Positions 1 to 13,201 of a stretch of 64,000 nt of DNA are shown here, piece after piece. Where the stretch lies: positions 11,187,675 to 11,251,674 of the forward strand of contig CM022674.1 of assembly GCA_012295275.1 (NCBI GenBank), in the 5' to 3' direction. The translations under genes were made by a program, and so were the position numbers. The notes beneath the pieces are model-generated. The model ran no database searches and had not been told where the DNA came from. It was given only the letters and a program-made list of their open reading frames with translations. The stretch is from Chrysomallon squamiferum (lineage: Eukaryota; Mollusca; Gastropoda; Neomphalida; Peltospiridae). Numbering within the stretch: position 1 is the first letter of the stretch; the number at the start of each line of letters is the position of its first letter.

Positions 1-46
1 GAAATAATGGCCTTTCAGTATGAGAGATAAATCAGTATACTTTTTT

Positions 47-48
<2 letters not shown>

Positions 49-111
<63 letters not shown>
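49..111. repeat. (TC)n microsatellite
   Basis: An uninterrupted TC dinucleotide run of about 31 copies. A short (GA)n run follows at 478-492. No gene signal surrounds it. Confidence 0.97.
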
Positions 112-112
<1 letters not shown>

Positions 113-1042
113 ATGTCAAGCCTTATAAACCACAAACCAAGCAAACTGCATCAAAGATTCAATACTAAATGTTTCACTGGTTAATGATATTTAAAAGTAT
201 TCAGATGTTAAACATTTCCTTGTACAACATTGTTCTATTTCTGAATATTCAGTACAATGTAATTCATTATCTCAGCGTTAAAACCACTCCCCATTTGAAA
301 TACAACTGTATATTGTGTTATAAAAGTAGTTTAATAATTTAAAATAAATGACACATTTTCAGTTCTACCCTAAGGGAGTGTCTTCACTCTCTCTATCAGA
401 CAATGATTTACTTGAAATGAACTGGTTTGTGAACAGAGATCTTAATTTTACACACACACTACAGTATATGTATGTAGAGAGAGAGAGAGAGAATTAGAAA
501 ATCCACATCTCATGCAAATTAAAAACTATTAATAACTGAACAATAACACGGTGAAGAAAAGACAAGAAGAATATGAACAAAAATTAACTTTACAGATTCT
601 TTGCTTTGTATTTAAGAAATGTATACAATATTGCAAAACATCAAAAATAAACTATAACCCAAAGCCTCCAAAATCCAAAAACCAATTTTTTTCTTCTTCT
701 TCTAGTTATTCTTAATATTTACAATGTAATAAAATTTTCACATAAAAACCAAAATTTATAAAATTCTTACCATAAACTGTCAGTTTGAAAATGCAAAACC
801 ATAATAAATGAGGGTAAAAATTTTTCTTTAAAAATAGATATTAAATGTTAAAACCATCATTTTAGAAACAACAACAACAAATTAAAACTTTAGCAACAAG
901 CAAACTAAAAGTTAAACTCAGTGAAAATGAAACAAATAAAATAACAATTAACAGCTTTGTAAAAACAACTAGCTTCTCATTGTTAAAACAAAACAAACCA
1001 ACCCACCTCACTTAATTAACATAAACAGTAACTTGACATCAC

Positions 1043-1820
1043 CTGCACTCGAACAAACCTGTCTTTGTCATCAAACAACTGTGATTGTCCAACAATTCAA
1101 CACCTGTTTGAGAAACAGTAAACACACAGAAATTTTCACCTGCCAGGTGTGGTGAAAATACCTGAGAAAGCTTTGTATAATAAGTAAACTCTTGAAAATG
1201 CTCACTAGTCAACACATGACAATTAATATCATAAATCTAACAGGTAGATGATACACCTTGGCAGGTAAACTAAGTTTTTGTGCCTTTCTGTTTTACCTGT
1301 AGTATAAACTAGATTTAACTTGACCATGAGTAAGTATAAAAGAATGTGAGAAACTGTAAGACTGAAGATGAATTACTGAGATCATTTTTTTCTTACCTGT
1401 CTAGGTAAATACTTGTCAACATGCCCACAGTTCTGACAGTCTTACACATTTTTCTTTAAATGTATGGCAGTGTAAAAATAATATATATTGCTAAAACAGT
1501 TATAAGGAAAGGTGAGATTACGATCTGTCTTAGAAATTACATGATACACAACATTTGTTTTTATCAAAATATAAATAATAAAATACACCAAACAAAAATA
1601 CATTTGTATTGTATACACATACACTAACAATAAAAATGCCATAAACATACAAAAAAATATACATATATTCATAGATATGTAATATGTATGAGTACACACA
1701 GTACATATATATATATATATTTGTATACAGAGATAAACATGCACACATATATTATTAATATAAAATATAAACATACAAAAACACACATATATTCATATAC
1801 ATGTATGAGTACACACAAAC

Positions 1821-1854
<34 letters not shown>

Positions 1855-2092
1855 TGAAACACAAAATAGATATTAACATACAGACATACATATGTATGTA
1901 TGTATGTTTGTGATACATATTTAAAGAATCTATGTCTGTTGATGCTAATTCATTATATGAAACACTCAATGTGTGTGTGTGTGTGTTTATTTAAAGAATC
2001 TATGTCTGTTGATGCTAATTCATTATATGAAACCCTCAATGTGTGTGTATGTGTTTATGTGTGTGTGTATGTTTATGTGTGTGTGTATATAT

Positions 2093-2147
<55 letters not shown>

Positions 2148-2151
2148 TGTG

Positions 2152-2187
<36 letters not shown>

Positions 2188-2302
2188 ACTGTATTAAAAT
2201 GAAGTACTGAACTACTTTTAAACAAAGGAACAGACAGACAAACAAACAAACAAAAGACTCACCATCATGACCCTGGACAAACTGTTCTTCTATCACTGAC
2301 AT
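1043..2302 (-). CDS. possible 5' coding exons of an unidentified minus-strand gene
   Basis: Tentative. On the minus strand, 2319-2263 looks like an exon: a TTTCAG acceptor, then ATG at 2302-2300, 13 codons beginning MSVIEEQFVQGHD, then a strong donor (G|GTGAGT). A second candidate exon, 1103-1043 (61 nt), joins in phase and reads GVELLDNHSCLMTKTG followed by LFECR, ending at CAG|GTGATG. A candidate non-coding first exon ends at a CAG|GTGAGG donor at 11191. The family is not recognised, and any further exons would lie before position 1 of the window. Chance splice-like motifs in AT-rich sequence are a real alternative. Confidence 0.25.
1690..2190. repeat. cluster of AT, CA and GT microsatellites
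   Basis: The stretch holds (TA)n near 1706-1720, (CA)n near 1831-1853, a TATG run near 1889-1908 and long interrupted (GT)n at 1971-1987 and 2041-2187. Short open frames across it are low-complexity Cys/Val or His/Thr strings and are not genes. Confidence 0.95.
1921..2042. repeat. 70-bp tandem duplication ending in (GT)n
   Basis: A segment starting TTAAAGAATCTATGTCTG occurs at 1921 and again at 1991, nearly identical over about 50 bases. Both copies run into a GT tract, so the unit looks like a duplication that carried its own microsatellite. Confidence 0.9.
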
Positions 2303-2477
2303 GTTTTACAATCAGAAATCTGAAATTTAAAAATAGACACACAGGTAAATATTAGCTCTCAGGTGTAAACTGCACTAAAATATCAAATATAATGGACAGA
2401 TGGACAGACAGACAAACAGCATCACTGATTCTAATTTTGTTAAATTTTAGTACAATTTAGACATTACAAAAATACAT

Positions 2478-2875
2478 GACTCAGTGTTTAACTGAATGAC
2501 TTACTGAAACATTCACTCAGTGTTTGACTGAATGACTTAGTGAAACACTCACTCAATGTTTGACTGAATGACTTAGTGAAACACTCACTCAATGTTTGAC
2601 TGAATGACTTAGTGAAACACTCACTCAATGTTTGACTAAATGACTTAGTGAAACACTCACTCAATGTTTGACTGAATGACTTAGTGAAACACTCACTCAC
2701 TGACTGAAACGATTTAGTGAAACACTCACTCAATGTTTGACTGAATGACTTAGTGAAACACTCAATCAATGTTTGACTGAAACAATTTAATGAAACACTC
2801 ACTCAATGTTTGACTGAATGACTTAGTGAAACACTCACTCAATGTTTGACTGAATGACTTACTGAGAGACTAACA
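2478..2875. repeat. 36-bp minisatellite, about 10 copies
   Basis: Tandem copies of a 36-bp unit containing GACTTAGTGAAACACTCACT and CAATGTTTGACTGAAT. Most copies differ by one or two bases; one is shortened near 2700. Because 36 is a multiple of three, the minus strand stays open and reads a 12-residue period (SECFTKSFSQTL). No splice or start context supports coding. Confidence 0.95.
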
Positions 2876-2887
2876 CAATGACTTATT

Positions 2888-2922
2888 AAACAAACAAACA
2901 AACAAACAAACAAACAAACAAA
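2888..2922. repeat. (CAAA)n microsatellite
   Basis: About nine perfect CAAA tetranucleotides directly after the 36-bp minisatellite. Confidence 0.95.
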
Positions 2923-3235
2923 TGGAAAAGTCAAATATTTGCTTACATGCAGAAATCATAATCATTTAGTTTCCCTATGCATATAATACATGATGACTAA
3001 TTAATTAGACATGCTTATATAAATATGTGTGTATTTGTTAGCAGGTAGGTAATAAGCTATTTTAATTTAACAGTAGGTATCTGGTGTATGGTGTAACAGT
3101 TACACAAGATCACACTGGTTTCCTATAGTATGTATAGATTAATATAACACAGTTTATTAGTCTAATTAGTAACTTAATCAATTACTTAGCAACACTTTAA
3201 TATAACAGAATGTATTACAATTAGTTACTTAGTTA

Positions 3236-3289
3236 CCACCACCACACCACACCACACCACCACCACCACCACCACTACTACTACTACTG

Positions 3290-3321
<32 letters not shown>

Positions 3322-3389
3322 GCTACTACTATTCTTCCTGCTACTGCTACTACTACTACTACAACTACTACTTCTGCTGCTGCTGCTGT

Positions 3390-3422
<33 letters not shown>

Positions 3423-3484
3423 AACTACTACTACTACTACTACTGCTACTACTATTCTTCCTGCTACTGCTGCTTCTACTACTG
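3236..3484. repeat. (CCA)n/(CTA)n trinucleotide repeat
   Basis: A compound triplet tract that shifts from CCA to CTA, with CTG and TTC interruptions. It contains short internal duplications around the string ACTATTCTTCCTGCTACTGC, seen twice about 130 bp apart. Confidence 0.95.
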
Positions 3485-3634
3485 CAGTTCTTTATTTTAT
3501 TTTATTTTATTTCTGAGTTAAAACCATATAAAAAATTATCAGATACACTCATTCATTCATTTTTAGGAAAATATTTACCTGAACTTGTAGTGTACTTTTA
3601 CATTAGATATACAATGTACATTATTACAGTAAGT

Positions 3635-3845
3635 TATAATAAAATAAAAATTAAAAAATAAAAATAATAAAATAATAAAATAATAAATTAAAAAAAAAAT
3701 AAATAATAAAAAAAAATAAAAAAATTAATAAATAAAAAAAATAAAAAATAAATTCATTGAAATAAAATAATAAATAATAATAAAAAATTAAATAATAAAA
3801 AATACTAACAATAAAAACAAAACAAAACAAAATAAATGAATGAAT
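3635..3845. repeat. A/T-only low-complexity tract
   Basis: Almost exclusively AAAT/AATAA-type sequence, ending in a (GAAT)n run near 3836-3853. No gene is visible here. Confidence 0.9.
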
Positions 3846-3853
3846 GAATGAAT

Positions 3854-6800
3854 GCTACATAAGCAAATTAAATAGATCTCAGACAATGGAAATTCAACCT
3901 GCATTACACATTTGTTACTTATTCTTTCATTCATATAAGAGTACAGTAAAAGTATATTGCTATTGGTGTTACAAAAGTTTAAAATCTTAATAAATCATTT
4001 AGGTAAATAATATGGTTGTTTGTTTGGTTTCTTTTTTTTCTTTTTTTACACACACACACACACACAGTATGACCTACCTATAAAGTTTCCATCAATTCAC
4101 AGCAGACATATGACCTTCATAAAAGTACAATTCCATTATCCTGAAAAATAAAAAATATTGAAAATAATCACTCTTACATTTCTTAAATTACTTTTTAACT
4201 AACATCTATAACAGTAACAGACTCGAAAAATATTCAACTTCTTTTCTGAATTCATTAAAGGTACAACACCAATAATCCAGAAAACTAATTTAGACGTGTA
4301 TTCATATGTATCTATTAAAAACAGTTTTGTTCTGTATTTTTCACAGTTTATTTTATATTCAATTGTACATCACGCCTTGGTTCAGAAATTTGGATCACCT
4401 CTGTATGAAATTCACCAGTTAAATGATGTGTGAAAATGATAATATAACAATAAAATAAAGATGATCATGAGTGAAAAGGATGATGACTAAGAAGAACACT
4501 GAAAATAGAAGGAAATGATGATGACCAAGATAACAATAATGGAAAATTTTTCCTTAAGCATTTATATTGCCTTTACTGCTAAAATTAGTCATATTAATGT
4601 AGAAAAAAAAAAAATAAATAATAATAATAAAAGCTAAAAAACAGTCAAACTAAAGTATGTAACAACATTCCCACTAGTAACTGCGTCCCATTTCTTGGGA
4701 ATGGGTCACAAATGTCAGAGTAAAACATAAACAAGTTAATAAATAAACACACATATCACATGTATGTAATAACTGGGACTTACTCCCAGCTGGTTGAACT
4801 GCTACGACTACAACAACAGTGGTCTTACTGACATGCATGCTGTTACCTCAGTTATTATAATGAACTTTACAGATTATTTGAAAACCAGTTACTATTGTAC
4901 AAATGGTAAGGATATCACTTATTGCATGAAGTATGCAAATATGAAATAATCCATGTATGAATGTAGTGAATGTAAATGATTTAAAAAGAAGGTCTGTGAC
5001 TAAAAAACGTTATTTCACAAAAAGCAATCACTGCAGCTTCATGAGGTGATCAGTTTAGTCCAGTACTTCAAAACATCTTCATATGTCCTGAAGAGGCCAT
5101 GAAGAGCACATACAGGCAAATAAACCATTGTCCATCTCCAATGAAAGTTTGTATGTGTACAGCATTTTATTCACAAAATGCCATGGAGAAACTATGACAA
5201 GACCATGTTAATTACATACATAGGTAAATCAGGTATTTGGGCAGACGAGTTATTTCAACTAATTGAGAATTCAACCAATTGCAAATTCAACCAAATGAGA
5301 CAACACCAATAACTGGACCACAGTTACCAAGGTAAATAAATGAAAAAAATTCAATAAACAGAGTACGATAATAGTTTAGCTGTTACTGCAGACAAGGTTT
5401 TTTTATAATTTGCTATAAAAATATATATAACAAATTTAAAAAACTGCTGAGGATGAAATCAGTAAAGCACATATTTTATTAAAAATATTTTCTGCAGTTT
5501 TGTGATCGACTCATCAGAGTGCAGCCATGACACTCAAGTGAGTTTATCTTTTTGAAGTATCACATGTAAAAATTAAGAGAAAATGAAACTTCAGTTTAAA
5601 CTGCTTGTAACTTGTTTTCTAGGTGTGGAATGTATGATAAACATTCTGAAACCCATACCACTACACTAAACTTGAATTAGTAACTAAAACATAAAAAAAA
5701 CATGTTACAAAGATAAAAATAATATTACATAACTATAACAAAAAAACAAACATTACACAGATAAAACATAACTTTACACAGATAAACTGAGAATGTGGCA
5801 AAGATAAAACACTGTTACATAAATAAAATGTTACATTATTATTTGTTACATTCATAGAATATAATGTTATACAGGTAAATATAATGTTACAAATAGATAA
5901 AAACCTGTTACAGAAATAATAATAATTAAAATTAACAATGTCATATAGATAAAAAATAATGTCACATATTTCTTTTTGATTTAAAAGTCATGAATACTCA
6001 AACAAAAAAAAAATTCTGGATGTGTGTAGAAGATAATTAAAGAGTAGAATGAACAATCTTAAAAATGATAAAAAGGTTGGTTAGGACAGGTGTTTGGTTT
6101 ATAGAGTCTTTGGGTTGTGTATTTATAAATCTCAGATTTTTATTTCTCTTTCTTTTCTTTTTTTTTAAAGTTATTTATTTATTTATTATTATTGTTGTTT
6201 CACCTATGTATTTCACCTTTATGTTTTATTTATGAACATCCTATTCAGTGACTATGCTTCACAAACACACCACTAAAGATTATTTATATAAATTATTACA
6301 AAGAGAAGGCTATCCAGTCACATACAGATTTTACCTACAAGTATTGTATATTTTATTAATTATATATTACCATATAGACCATTGTTCTATAAATTATACA
6401 ATGTTGAATATTTAGTTAATTCAGACACATTATAGACATACTACATGCTACACTGCATTTGTGGGTGTACTGTGTATGTGAGAATGCTTTAAGGTGATGT
6501 ACCTAAATTACATACTGCAACAATGAATGTCTTTGTCAGTAGCATATTATAGATGCATTTTTAAATATACATTATCATTCAGCAATTACTAATTTAAACA
6601 TAAAATGTAGAAAAAAAAATGCTTTACAATGTAGGATACAGAGGAACATTTTAATACTTAAGTGTTTATTAGCTCTTAGTAATTTCTAAATTATTTAGTC
6701 TTTAATCTTTACAATACAGTACATTGATGAACATTTTAATTTACATACAAATGTTTCTACAGTGTAATACATAGACGAACAATTTAATTCAATTACAAAT

Positions 6801-8509
6801 GTCTCTACAATGTAACACACACAGGAACATTTTAATTAAATACAAACACAATAATTGTATTTTAGCTTCAAACAATTTTAAAGATTCATTACTTACATTT
6901 TAATTCAAATCCTTTATAAAATGTTACAGTAACCTGAAAACTCTAACACAATGTACTTCTATGTGATACACAATGACTAGATCTGATTTCCTTACACTGT
7001 AACACAAAGTATGTTTTATCTTTTTTTGTTTTTTTTTCCAGTCTTACTGACCTGTAGGCAAACAAGCCTGTTGACAGTGTAAAGATTATGATAGCTCAGT
7101 TTCCATTACTCATCTTCAACAAAAATCTGCATTTTAAAACATCATGTAAAAATATCTCACAGCTTCAAAGAAATTATACTGGTGAAACTTCACTATATTC
7201 AAACCTGTGCATAACAACTGCAAAAAGAGATACCAGAAGTGCACAGCTGGTTGTTAATACAGTTAAGTTTACACTACCAATGAATGAATGAAAGAATGTC
7301 TGATGACACCAGCTCAAAATATATATCAGCTACTGGGTGTCAAAGTTAAATATTTAACAAAATGGTGAATATTTTCTATATAAATAAATCATTTGTGAAA
7401 AAAGTATAGCTGTAATAAAAATGTTTTTGTTTTTGTACAGATGTGGTCTCTCAATAAAGGACAGTTAATCAGTAATAAACAATCAGGGAAATCTGATTTT
7501 CTGATGGTTGTTTTATACAGGTGGTCACTATAAAACGTGTTTAGATCTTTCCTTACCTGCGTCAGGTTTTTCTGTTTAAACTAAATTCCACTCACTGAAG
7601 ATATTTAAATGGCTTCACATGGTTTTCCTCACATAAAATGTAGAAATGTGTGGCTGTGGATTACAGGTCCAATGAATAATATTACATACCTGTTACCTGC
7701 GATGGGCAATTAAGGTAGAATAAGATGTGTGGCCACAGACATACATCACAGAGTACAGGTGACTGTCAAGGTAGTTAATGTCTCGGAACTGCGTGTGTTA
7801 CATAACCATTCCATAGTCTGCTGTTTGACCACAGATATCTGTAATGATTTATTTGTCCGTGTCTGTATTTCTGTGTGTATGTGTCTTCTGTAGGTTTGCT
7901 TAACTCTGTGAATTTTGAATGAGTCAGTGTTTGTGGGTGTGTGTATGCATGTATGTTTATATACATATAAAATTCAGACATTTGCATATATATATACTGA
8001 CATATGCATACACAAACACATATAAAAAAATAAAAATATAACAATGACACAACAACAAGAACTTAAAGAAAATAAATTATTAAATTTTAAAACATACAGT
8101 TAAACTGCTCTCAGCTTTGCTTACATAAATCTTTTTTCTCTTTTTTCCCAGACACATATCTAACACATCTGAAGTGGAGAAATGTAAGCTGTAATTATGT
8201 TTAACTTCAAATGTTTTTTGACATTCTTAGTTGGGTTAAAGTTAGGAATTACCATGTCAGTGGTTTTACTGAATGCATCTGCTCATCTGTCAGTTGTATT
8301 ATCTGTATATCACTGCTTGAGATATACTAACTATTGTCACTGTGCAGTCAATCGCATCATTGTACCTACATTTATGTCTCTATTACATGCAGACAAACAC
8401 ACATCCTGGTATAAACTGGTTCTTATTAGCTTGACAAGTTACTTTCACATACAGAAACATACTTTATAAGTAACATTATAATATCAATCTATTAATATAA
8501 CCTATCTTC
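3854..8509. other. non-coding AT-rich region
   Basis: I see no supportable gene in this stretch. It is AT-rich, with a (CA)n run at 4050-4066 and two families of degenerate repeats: ~30-bp units with the words TTACA and AGATAAAA at roughly 5690-5960, and ~47-50-bp units at 6620-6850 built on ACAATGTA plus GAACATTTTAATT. The longest open frame (8197-8469, +) has no splice or homology support. Confidence 0.6.
6622..6850. repeat. degenerate ~50-bp tandem repeat, about 4 copies
   Basis: Successive units share TTTACAATGTA (or CTACAGTGTAA), then 8-12 variable bases, then GAACATTTTAATT and ACAAATG. The copies are clearly diverged, so this is an old tandem expansion. Confidence 0.65.
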
Positions 8510-9165
8510 TTTACTAAGTTGAGCTGTTACACTTTATGGTTTGTAAAGATTGGTCACACACTGAATCTTTACAGCTTTATTAAATTGTTCTCACATTTAA
8601 TGATTAACAAAGATTATGCATCTTCTTAAATTGTTAAATTACCATCATATTTATGATTATCAAAGAATGGTACAAACTGTATGCTTCTTCTTAGGCTAAA
8701 CTGATTGTCATACTTCTTGCTTTGCAAAAACTGATATGAAAAGAACTTTTAAAACTCATTTAGAAGTATACTTAACTTTGTTGCAAATTATTGCATCTTC
8801 TTAGATTAAGAATAAGTATATGTTATGGATAACAAAGACTGGTCTGGAAAAACAATTTGATTTTAACTTTGTATCTTCATAATTATGTCACCTTTATGCT
8901 GACCAAAGACTGTGGTAAATTCTATGCACTATCTAAGCTTGTTAAATTACTCTTATGCTTTATGATTAGCAAAGATTGGTGTAAAAACTTTTGAATTTCT
9001 TAGATTGTTAAATTACTCTCATACTTTATGATTTGCAAAGGTTGGTATCAACAAAATATCTTCACAGCTTGCTAAATTGTTGTTAAACTTTATGATTAGA
9101 AATTATCTACATCTTCTGTTAAATTACTCTCATACTTTACAATTTGTAAACACTGACACTAGTTT
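8510..9165. repeat. degenerate ~65-bp tandem repeat, about 9-10 copies
   Basis: Recurrent units of about 55-70 bases share TTAAATTACTCTCATACTTT, ATGATTTGCAAAGATTGGT and CATCTTCTTAGATTG in the same order (for example near 8580, 8634, 8941, 9007, 9072 and 9118). Divergence is high and the middle copies (8700-8880) are hard to align. This is an old decayed satellite in otherwise featureless sequence. Confidence 0.75.
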
Positions 9166-10230
9166 AGAGGTATCCTGCATATATTTAGGATATCTGTTCC
9201 CATCCTGATATTTGACTTTAATGTCTCATGCAGAAGACTATGGTTACTGACTTGAATAACTTCTCGTAATGTATGTTTCAATAACTGAAACCTGCTACTT
9301 TATGCTATGTGTAGAACAGAAGGAAAATCTCTCATCGCTTCCTTCCTCAATCATCAGATATGTTCTGAGTGAGAAATTGGCTTAACTGAAATCTCACATC
9401 TTGACCTGAAGGTTTTTAAGTGCAAACACTGATAAATTTAATATGAGAATAAGTCATTTACTGCAGATTCACAAGGAAATAGGTTCTGTATGGACCATGA
9501 GTAATAATGTGATTTACCCCAGTGATTTCCAGTTCCAACAAGTCTTGTTTTTAAAAGCAATGAAAATACTAGTATATACCTTATAGATAATAACTGTATA
9601 TAATTTTTTTTTTCAAGAATAATTTCCCATTCCAAATGAGTGCTCTTAAATTAATATCTGATTATGAGAATACGATAACTAAACAAGCATTAAGGTTAAT
9701 AACAGAATATAATATATTCTTCTTAATAACGTCTCATAATAACAGAATATAAACATATTCTTCTTAATAATGTCCTGTTCCAAATATGCTCTGTCACAGT
9801 GATTAGTAATACATATAAAATTCCACAGTTATTATTGGCTATATATTTTCATATTTAACTGGATTATATAAAGTCAAAAATACATAATCAGAATTATATT
9901 AGCTTATGAACTATTTCTCCATATATCAATCTGACAGAGTGAGAGCGAAAAAAAAAAAACATAGGAGAACAACAGAATAAGAGACATTTGCAGGAAATAA
10001 AGTAAGCTTGAGATAGAACACACACACACATATTGAAAATTTCAATTACTCTACTGGTTTTTTTCATTGTGAGAAACTGTTGCTATGATATCAGTCAAAC
10101 AACTAAACAAAAGTTATTCATGGTCACATCCTTGTTTGGGACAAAGACTGTTCCTTACTGGGTCAGCTAGCAAGTCAACAAACATCTCAAAGTGAACTGT
10201 GAGTCCCACCCACCACTTCTCTTCATCTCC
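9166..10230. other. non-coding region, nothing recognised
   Basis: AT-rich, with partial local duplications near 9690-9770 (TATTCTTCTTAATAA occurs twice). No exon with splice support was found. Confidence 0.5.
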
Positions 10231-10234
10231 TTTT

Positions 10235-10488
10235 CATGTTGTTGTTATCTGGTTATTATTATAACTATAATAATCAATATTATCATTTCTGTTGTCGTTA
10301 TTATTGTTAAAGTTAGTTTTAGTTATTATTATTATTATTATTATTAGTAGTAGTAGTATTATCATTATTGTTGTTGTTATTGTTATTATTATTGTTGTTA
10401 TTATTATCATTATTTTTGTTAATATTATTATCATTATTGTTGTTGTTAATATTGTTATATCAATATTATTATTATTACCATAATCATC

Positions 10489-10519
<31 letters not shown>
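10235..10519. repeat. (TTA/TTG/ATC)n triplet tract plus (GT)n
   Basis: Imperfect triplet repeats to about 10480, then a pure (GT)n run at 10492-10519. Open frames on both strands here are Ile/Val/Leu strings caused by the repeat. Confidence 0.93.
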
Positions 10520-10521
<2 letters not shown>

Positions 10522-11190
10522 ATTTATTTATTTAATGCTGCACCCATTTCTCTGTGGGAGCAGCCTCTTTTCTAAAAAGCTGTCTCATCCCCTGCAGTTT
10601 GTCAGAGTGAACAGATTTATCTCTTTGTTTTAGTACCGCGCTAGCTGTTACTAGCTGCAATAAATTAGTTGTTATCTAACAGCTATTAAACAATTATGTT
10701 TTCCTGGAATTTTTAAATATCTGCACGTTATAAATTTTATAGTGATACGCCCAAGTTGAGGTACGTAAATCCCGAGTGTGTATTTTTCATTAGAGATATT
10801 GCTTTGGTTGAATTTGTTTGTTGTTTTTTCAAACTTTAAAACAATGCGACCGGGTTAAAGTTTAATAGTTTTCGAAACTATAAAAACATGTCAAAATGTT
10901 ACATTATTAAAACTTTATTTAAACTTAATTCATCTAATTATGTTGTAATCTACATAGGGTCAAACAGTTTACGTGTTAGATTTAACTCTTTTCATTTCTT
11001 TTCTTTCTCTTATTTAGTTTTTACAGTTTCGGGTACGCCTACTATCGGTTTCAAAATAATATCTCCCGCCACCGGGACCGCGGGTGGGACAAATAAACCA
11101 GGTGTGCGGATACCGACAAAAAAACAAAATTTAAAATCATGTAAAGTAAACTTTAAAAGTGTCAGTATATGAATGGTGTCGAAACCTCAC

Positions 11191-11310
11191 CTGTTTTAGG
11201 AAATTTTCTGTCACCTTTATAGTAATATCTCCAAACGAAGTCAGTGTCTCGTGCGTACTCTCCGATGTTCCGGATGTTTCACTCTCACTGACTATTTACC
11301 CGTGACGTCA
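11191..11310 (-). promoter_or_regulatory. possible promoter/first exon with full CRE
   Basis: A relatively GC-rich island at about 10980-11400 stands out from its AT-rich flanks. A palindromic CRE (TGACGTCA) lies at 11303-11310. A good minus-strand donor (AAAACAG|GTGAGG) lies at 11191, so the island may hold the first non-coding exon of the candidate minus-strand gene whose start codon is at 2302. Transcription direction is inferred from that donor alone. Confidence 0.3.
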
Positions 11311-11819
11311 CAGAGCCGTTAACCATTCAAACGCTCGAGTTTCGGCAGACGTGTGTCCTGCTTTATATCGCCGAATTTTAATTACTATTTTGAATAATAA
11401 TAACATGAGTGTTCACGTGTGCTTGTGTTTGTGTAAGCTTGACTGCACGTGTATAGATATATATTTTTTAAATACAAATATTTTGAGTGTATTAAATATT
11501 TAGTGTTAATTTAAATTGGTATGGTTTGGTTATTATGTATGTCCAACGAGTAATTCGTCTACATTCCAGTTTCAGATGACTGATTGGTCTAATCCGTTTT
11601 ATTTTTACTTTGCCCTATCTATAACCATTGGTCTTCTATACCCTTACTACACGAAACCCCGTCATTCACTCATCAATCCACTTTCTATATATCTATCTGT
11701 CTATACTGTCTTTATATATGTCCTTGTTACAGAATAAAAAGAAATATTAAGTAAAGAAGAGGAACAACAATAACAACAATAATAATAACTGGCTAAAATT
11801 AAATTTTAAAGCATTTTTG

Positions 11820-11821
<2 letters not shown>

Positions 11822-11871
<50 letters not shown>
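11822..11871. repeat. (TTA)n microsatellite
   Basis: About 16 perfect TTA triplets, between the GC-richer island and the membrane-protein gene promoter region. Confidence 0.97.
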
Positions 11872-12283
11872 TAATGCGGTTTACCACAGCTGGTAAAATA
11901 TATCATCAAAACGAAAATATATATTTAACGTAAATCTATTGCAAATTGTTTTGACGATTGCCTCCCGTTTCGTATTCTCTATGGTTACCAAACAACCGTT
12001 GCTAACATACATGACGACAAAACAAGCCTTGATAGATCCACGAACACTGTTACTCGGGTCAGCCTTTTTTGAATAAACCTGCCTGCGACAAACATTTAAT
12101 TATTTCTTCATATGAAAAACACGATAGAAGGGAGGCAACTCTATTAACGTATCGTTCACTACACCCTTACGGGTAAGCATGCTACATGTTGCAACAGGCG
12201 ACCGAGTTGGGATACATGCATGACTTATTCAAAACCGTCGAAGTTGTAGCAGTGTAAACTGAAAACATCGCAACGTTTTAGTC

Positions 12284-13146
12284 ATGGATTTTCGAAATAA
12301 CCTGAAACCTTCTAAATTAGATTTGGAATTTCCGCTGTCAACACTGAAAAAGGTAAGGTTTTAGTTCGGTAGGTAAATAGGAACTGTAATATGTGTGCTA
12401 ATAGTTTTAGTTCGGTAGGTAAATAGGAACTGTAATATGTATGCTAATAGTTTTAGTTTCGGAACTGTAATATGTATGCTAATAGTTTTAGTTCGGTAGG
12501 TAAATAGGAACTGTAATATGTATGCTAATAGTTTTAGTTCGGTAGGTAAATAGGAACTGTAATCTGTATGCTAATAGTTTTAGTTCGGTAGGTAAATAGG
12601 AACTGTAATCTGTGTGCTAATAGTTTTAGTTCGGTAGGTAAATAGGAACTGTAATGTGTGCAGGTAACTACTTCTGAACGAACATTTACCCAGTAATATT
12701 ACTATTACTACTTCCAATTACTATTTCTTCTTCTGCTACAGCTACTACTACTAGCTACTGTTACAACCACTGTTATTCTTATTAAAACGACTATTGGTAA
12801 TACTATAACTGAAACTATTACAGATAACCACTACCTCCTTTTATTCTTTGTATACTGGTCTCTACAATCCACTATCACAGCTACTTTTATTACAACAACT
12901 ACTATTACTGTTGATGCTGTTTCTACGACTATGACTAGCAGTGCGACAAAATTTAAGTCAGAAATAGCACAATTTATGAGTAATATTACTATCCCAGAGC
13001 ATGTAAAACCTTGTTTTAATCAAGCAACTTAAGTCGGAATTAAGATCATGCGAACTTTAACAGTGGTAAAGCCAATTAATATAAAATAATCAACCAAACA
13101 AACAAAAAAATTATAATAAATAAATACATAAATACATACATAACTA

Positions 13147-13201
<55 letters not shown>

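Noticed and set aside
1393-1430. Possible extra exon (AACTGTGGGCATG...) between the two weak left-end exons
   Set aside because: Joining it in phase after the 2263 donor gives an immediate stop.
8197-8469. 90-codon plus-strand frame with hydrophobic start
   Set aside because: No splice sites, no family resemblance and composition like the surrounding non-coding DNA.
10888-11737. Small plus-strand frames (94 and 73 codons) near the GC-richer island
   Set aside because: No family match and no convincing splice sites; kept only as part of a possible promoter region.
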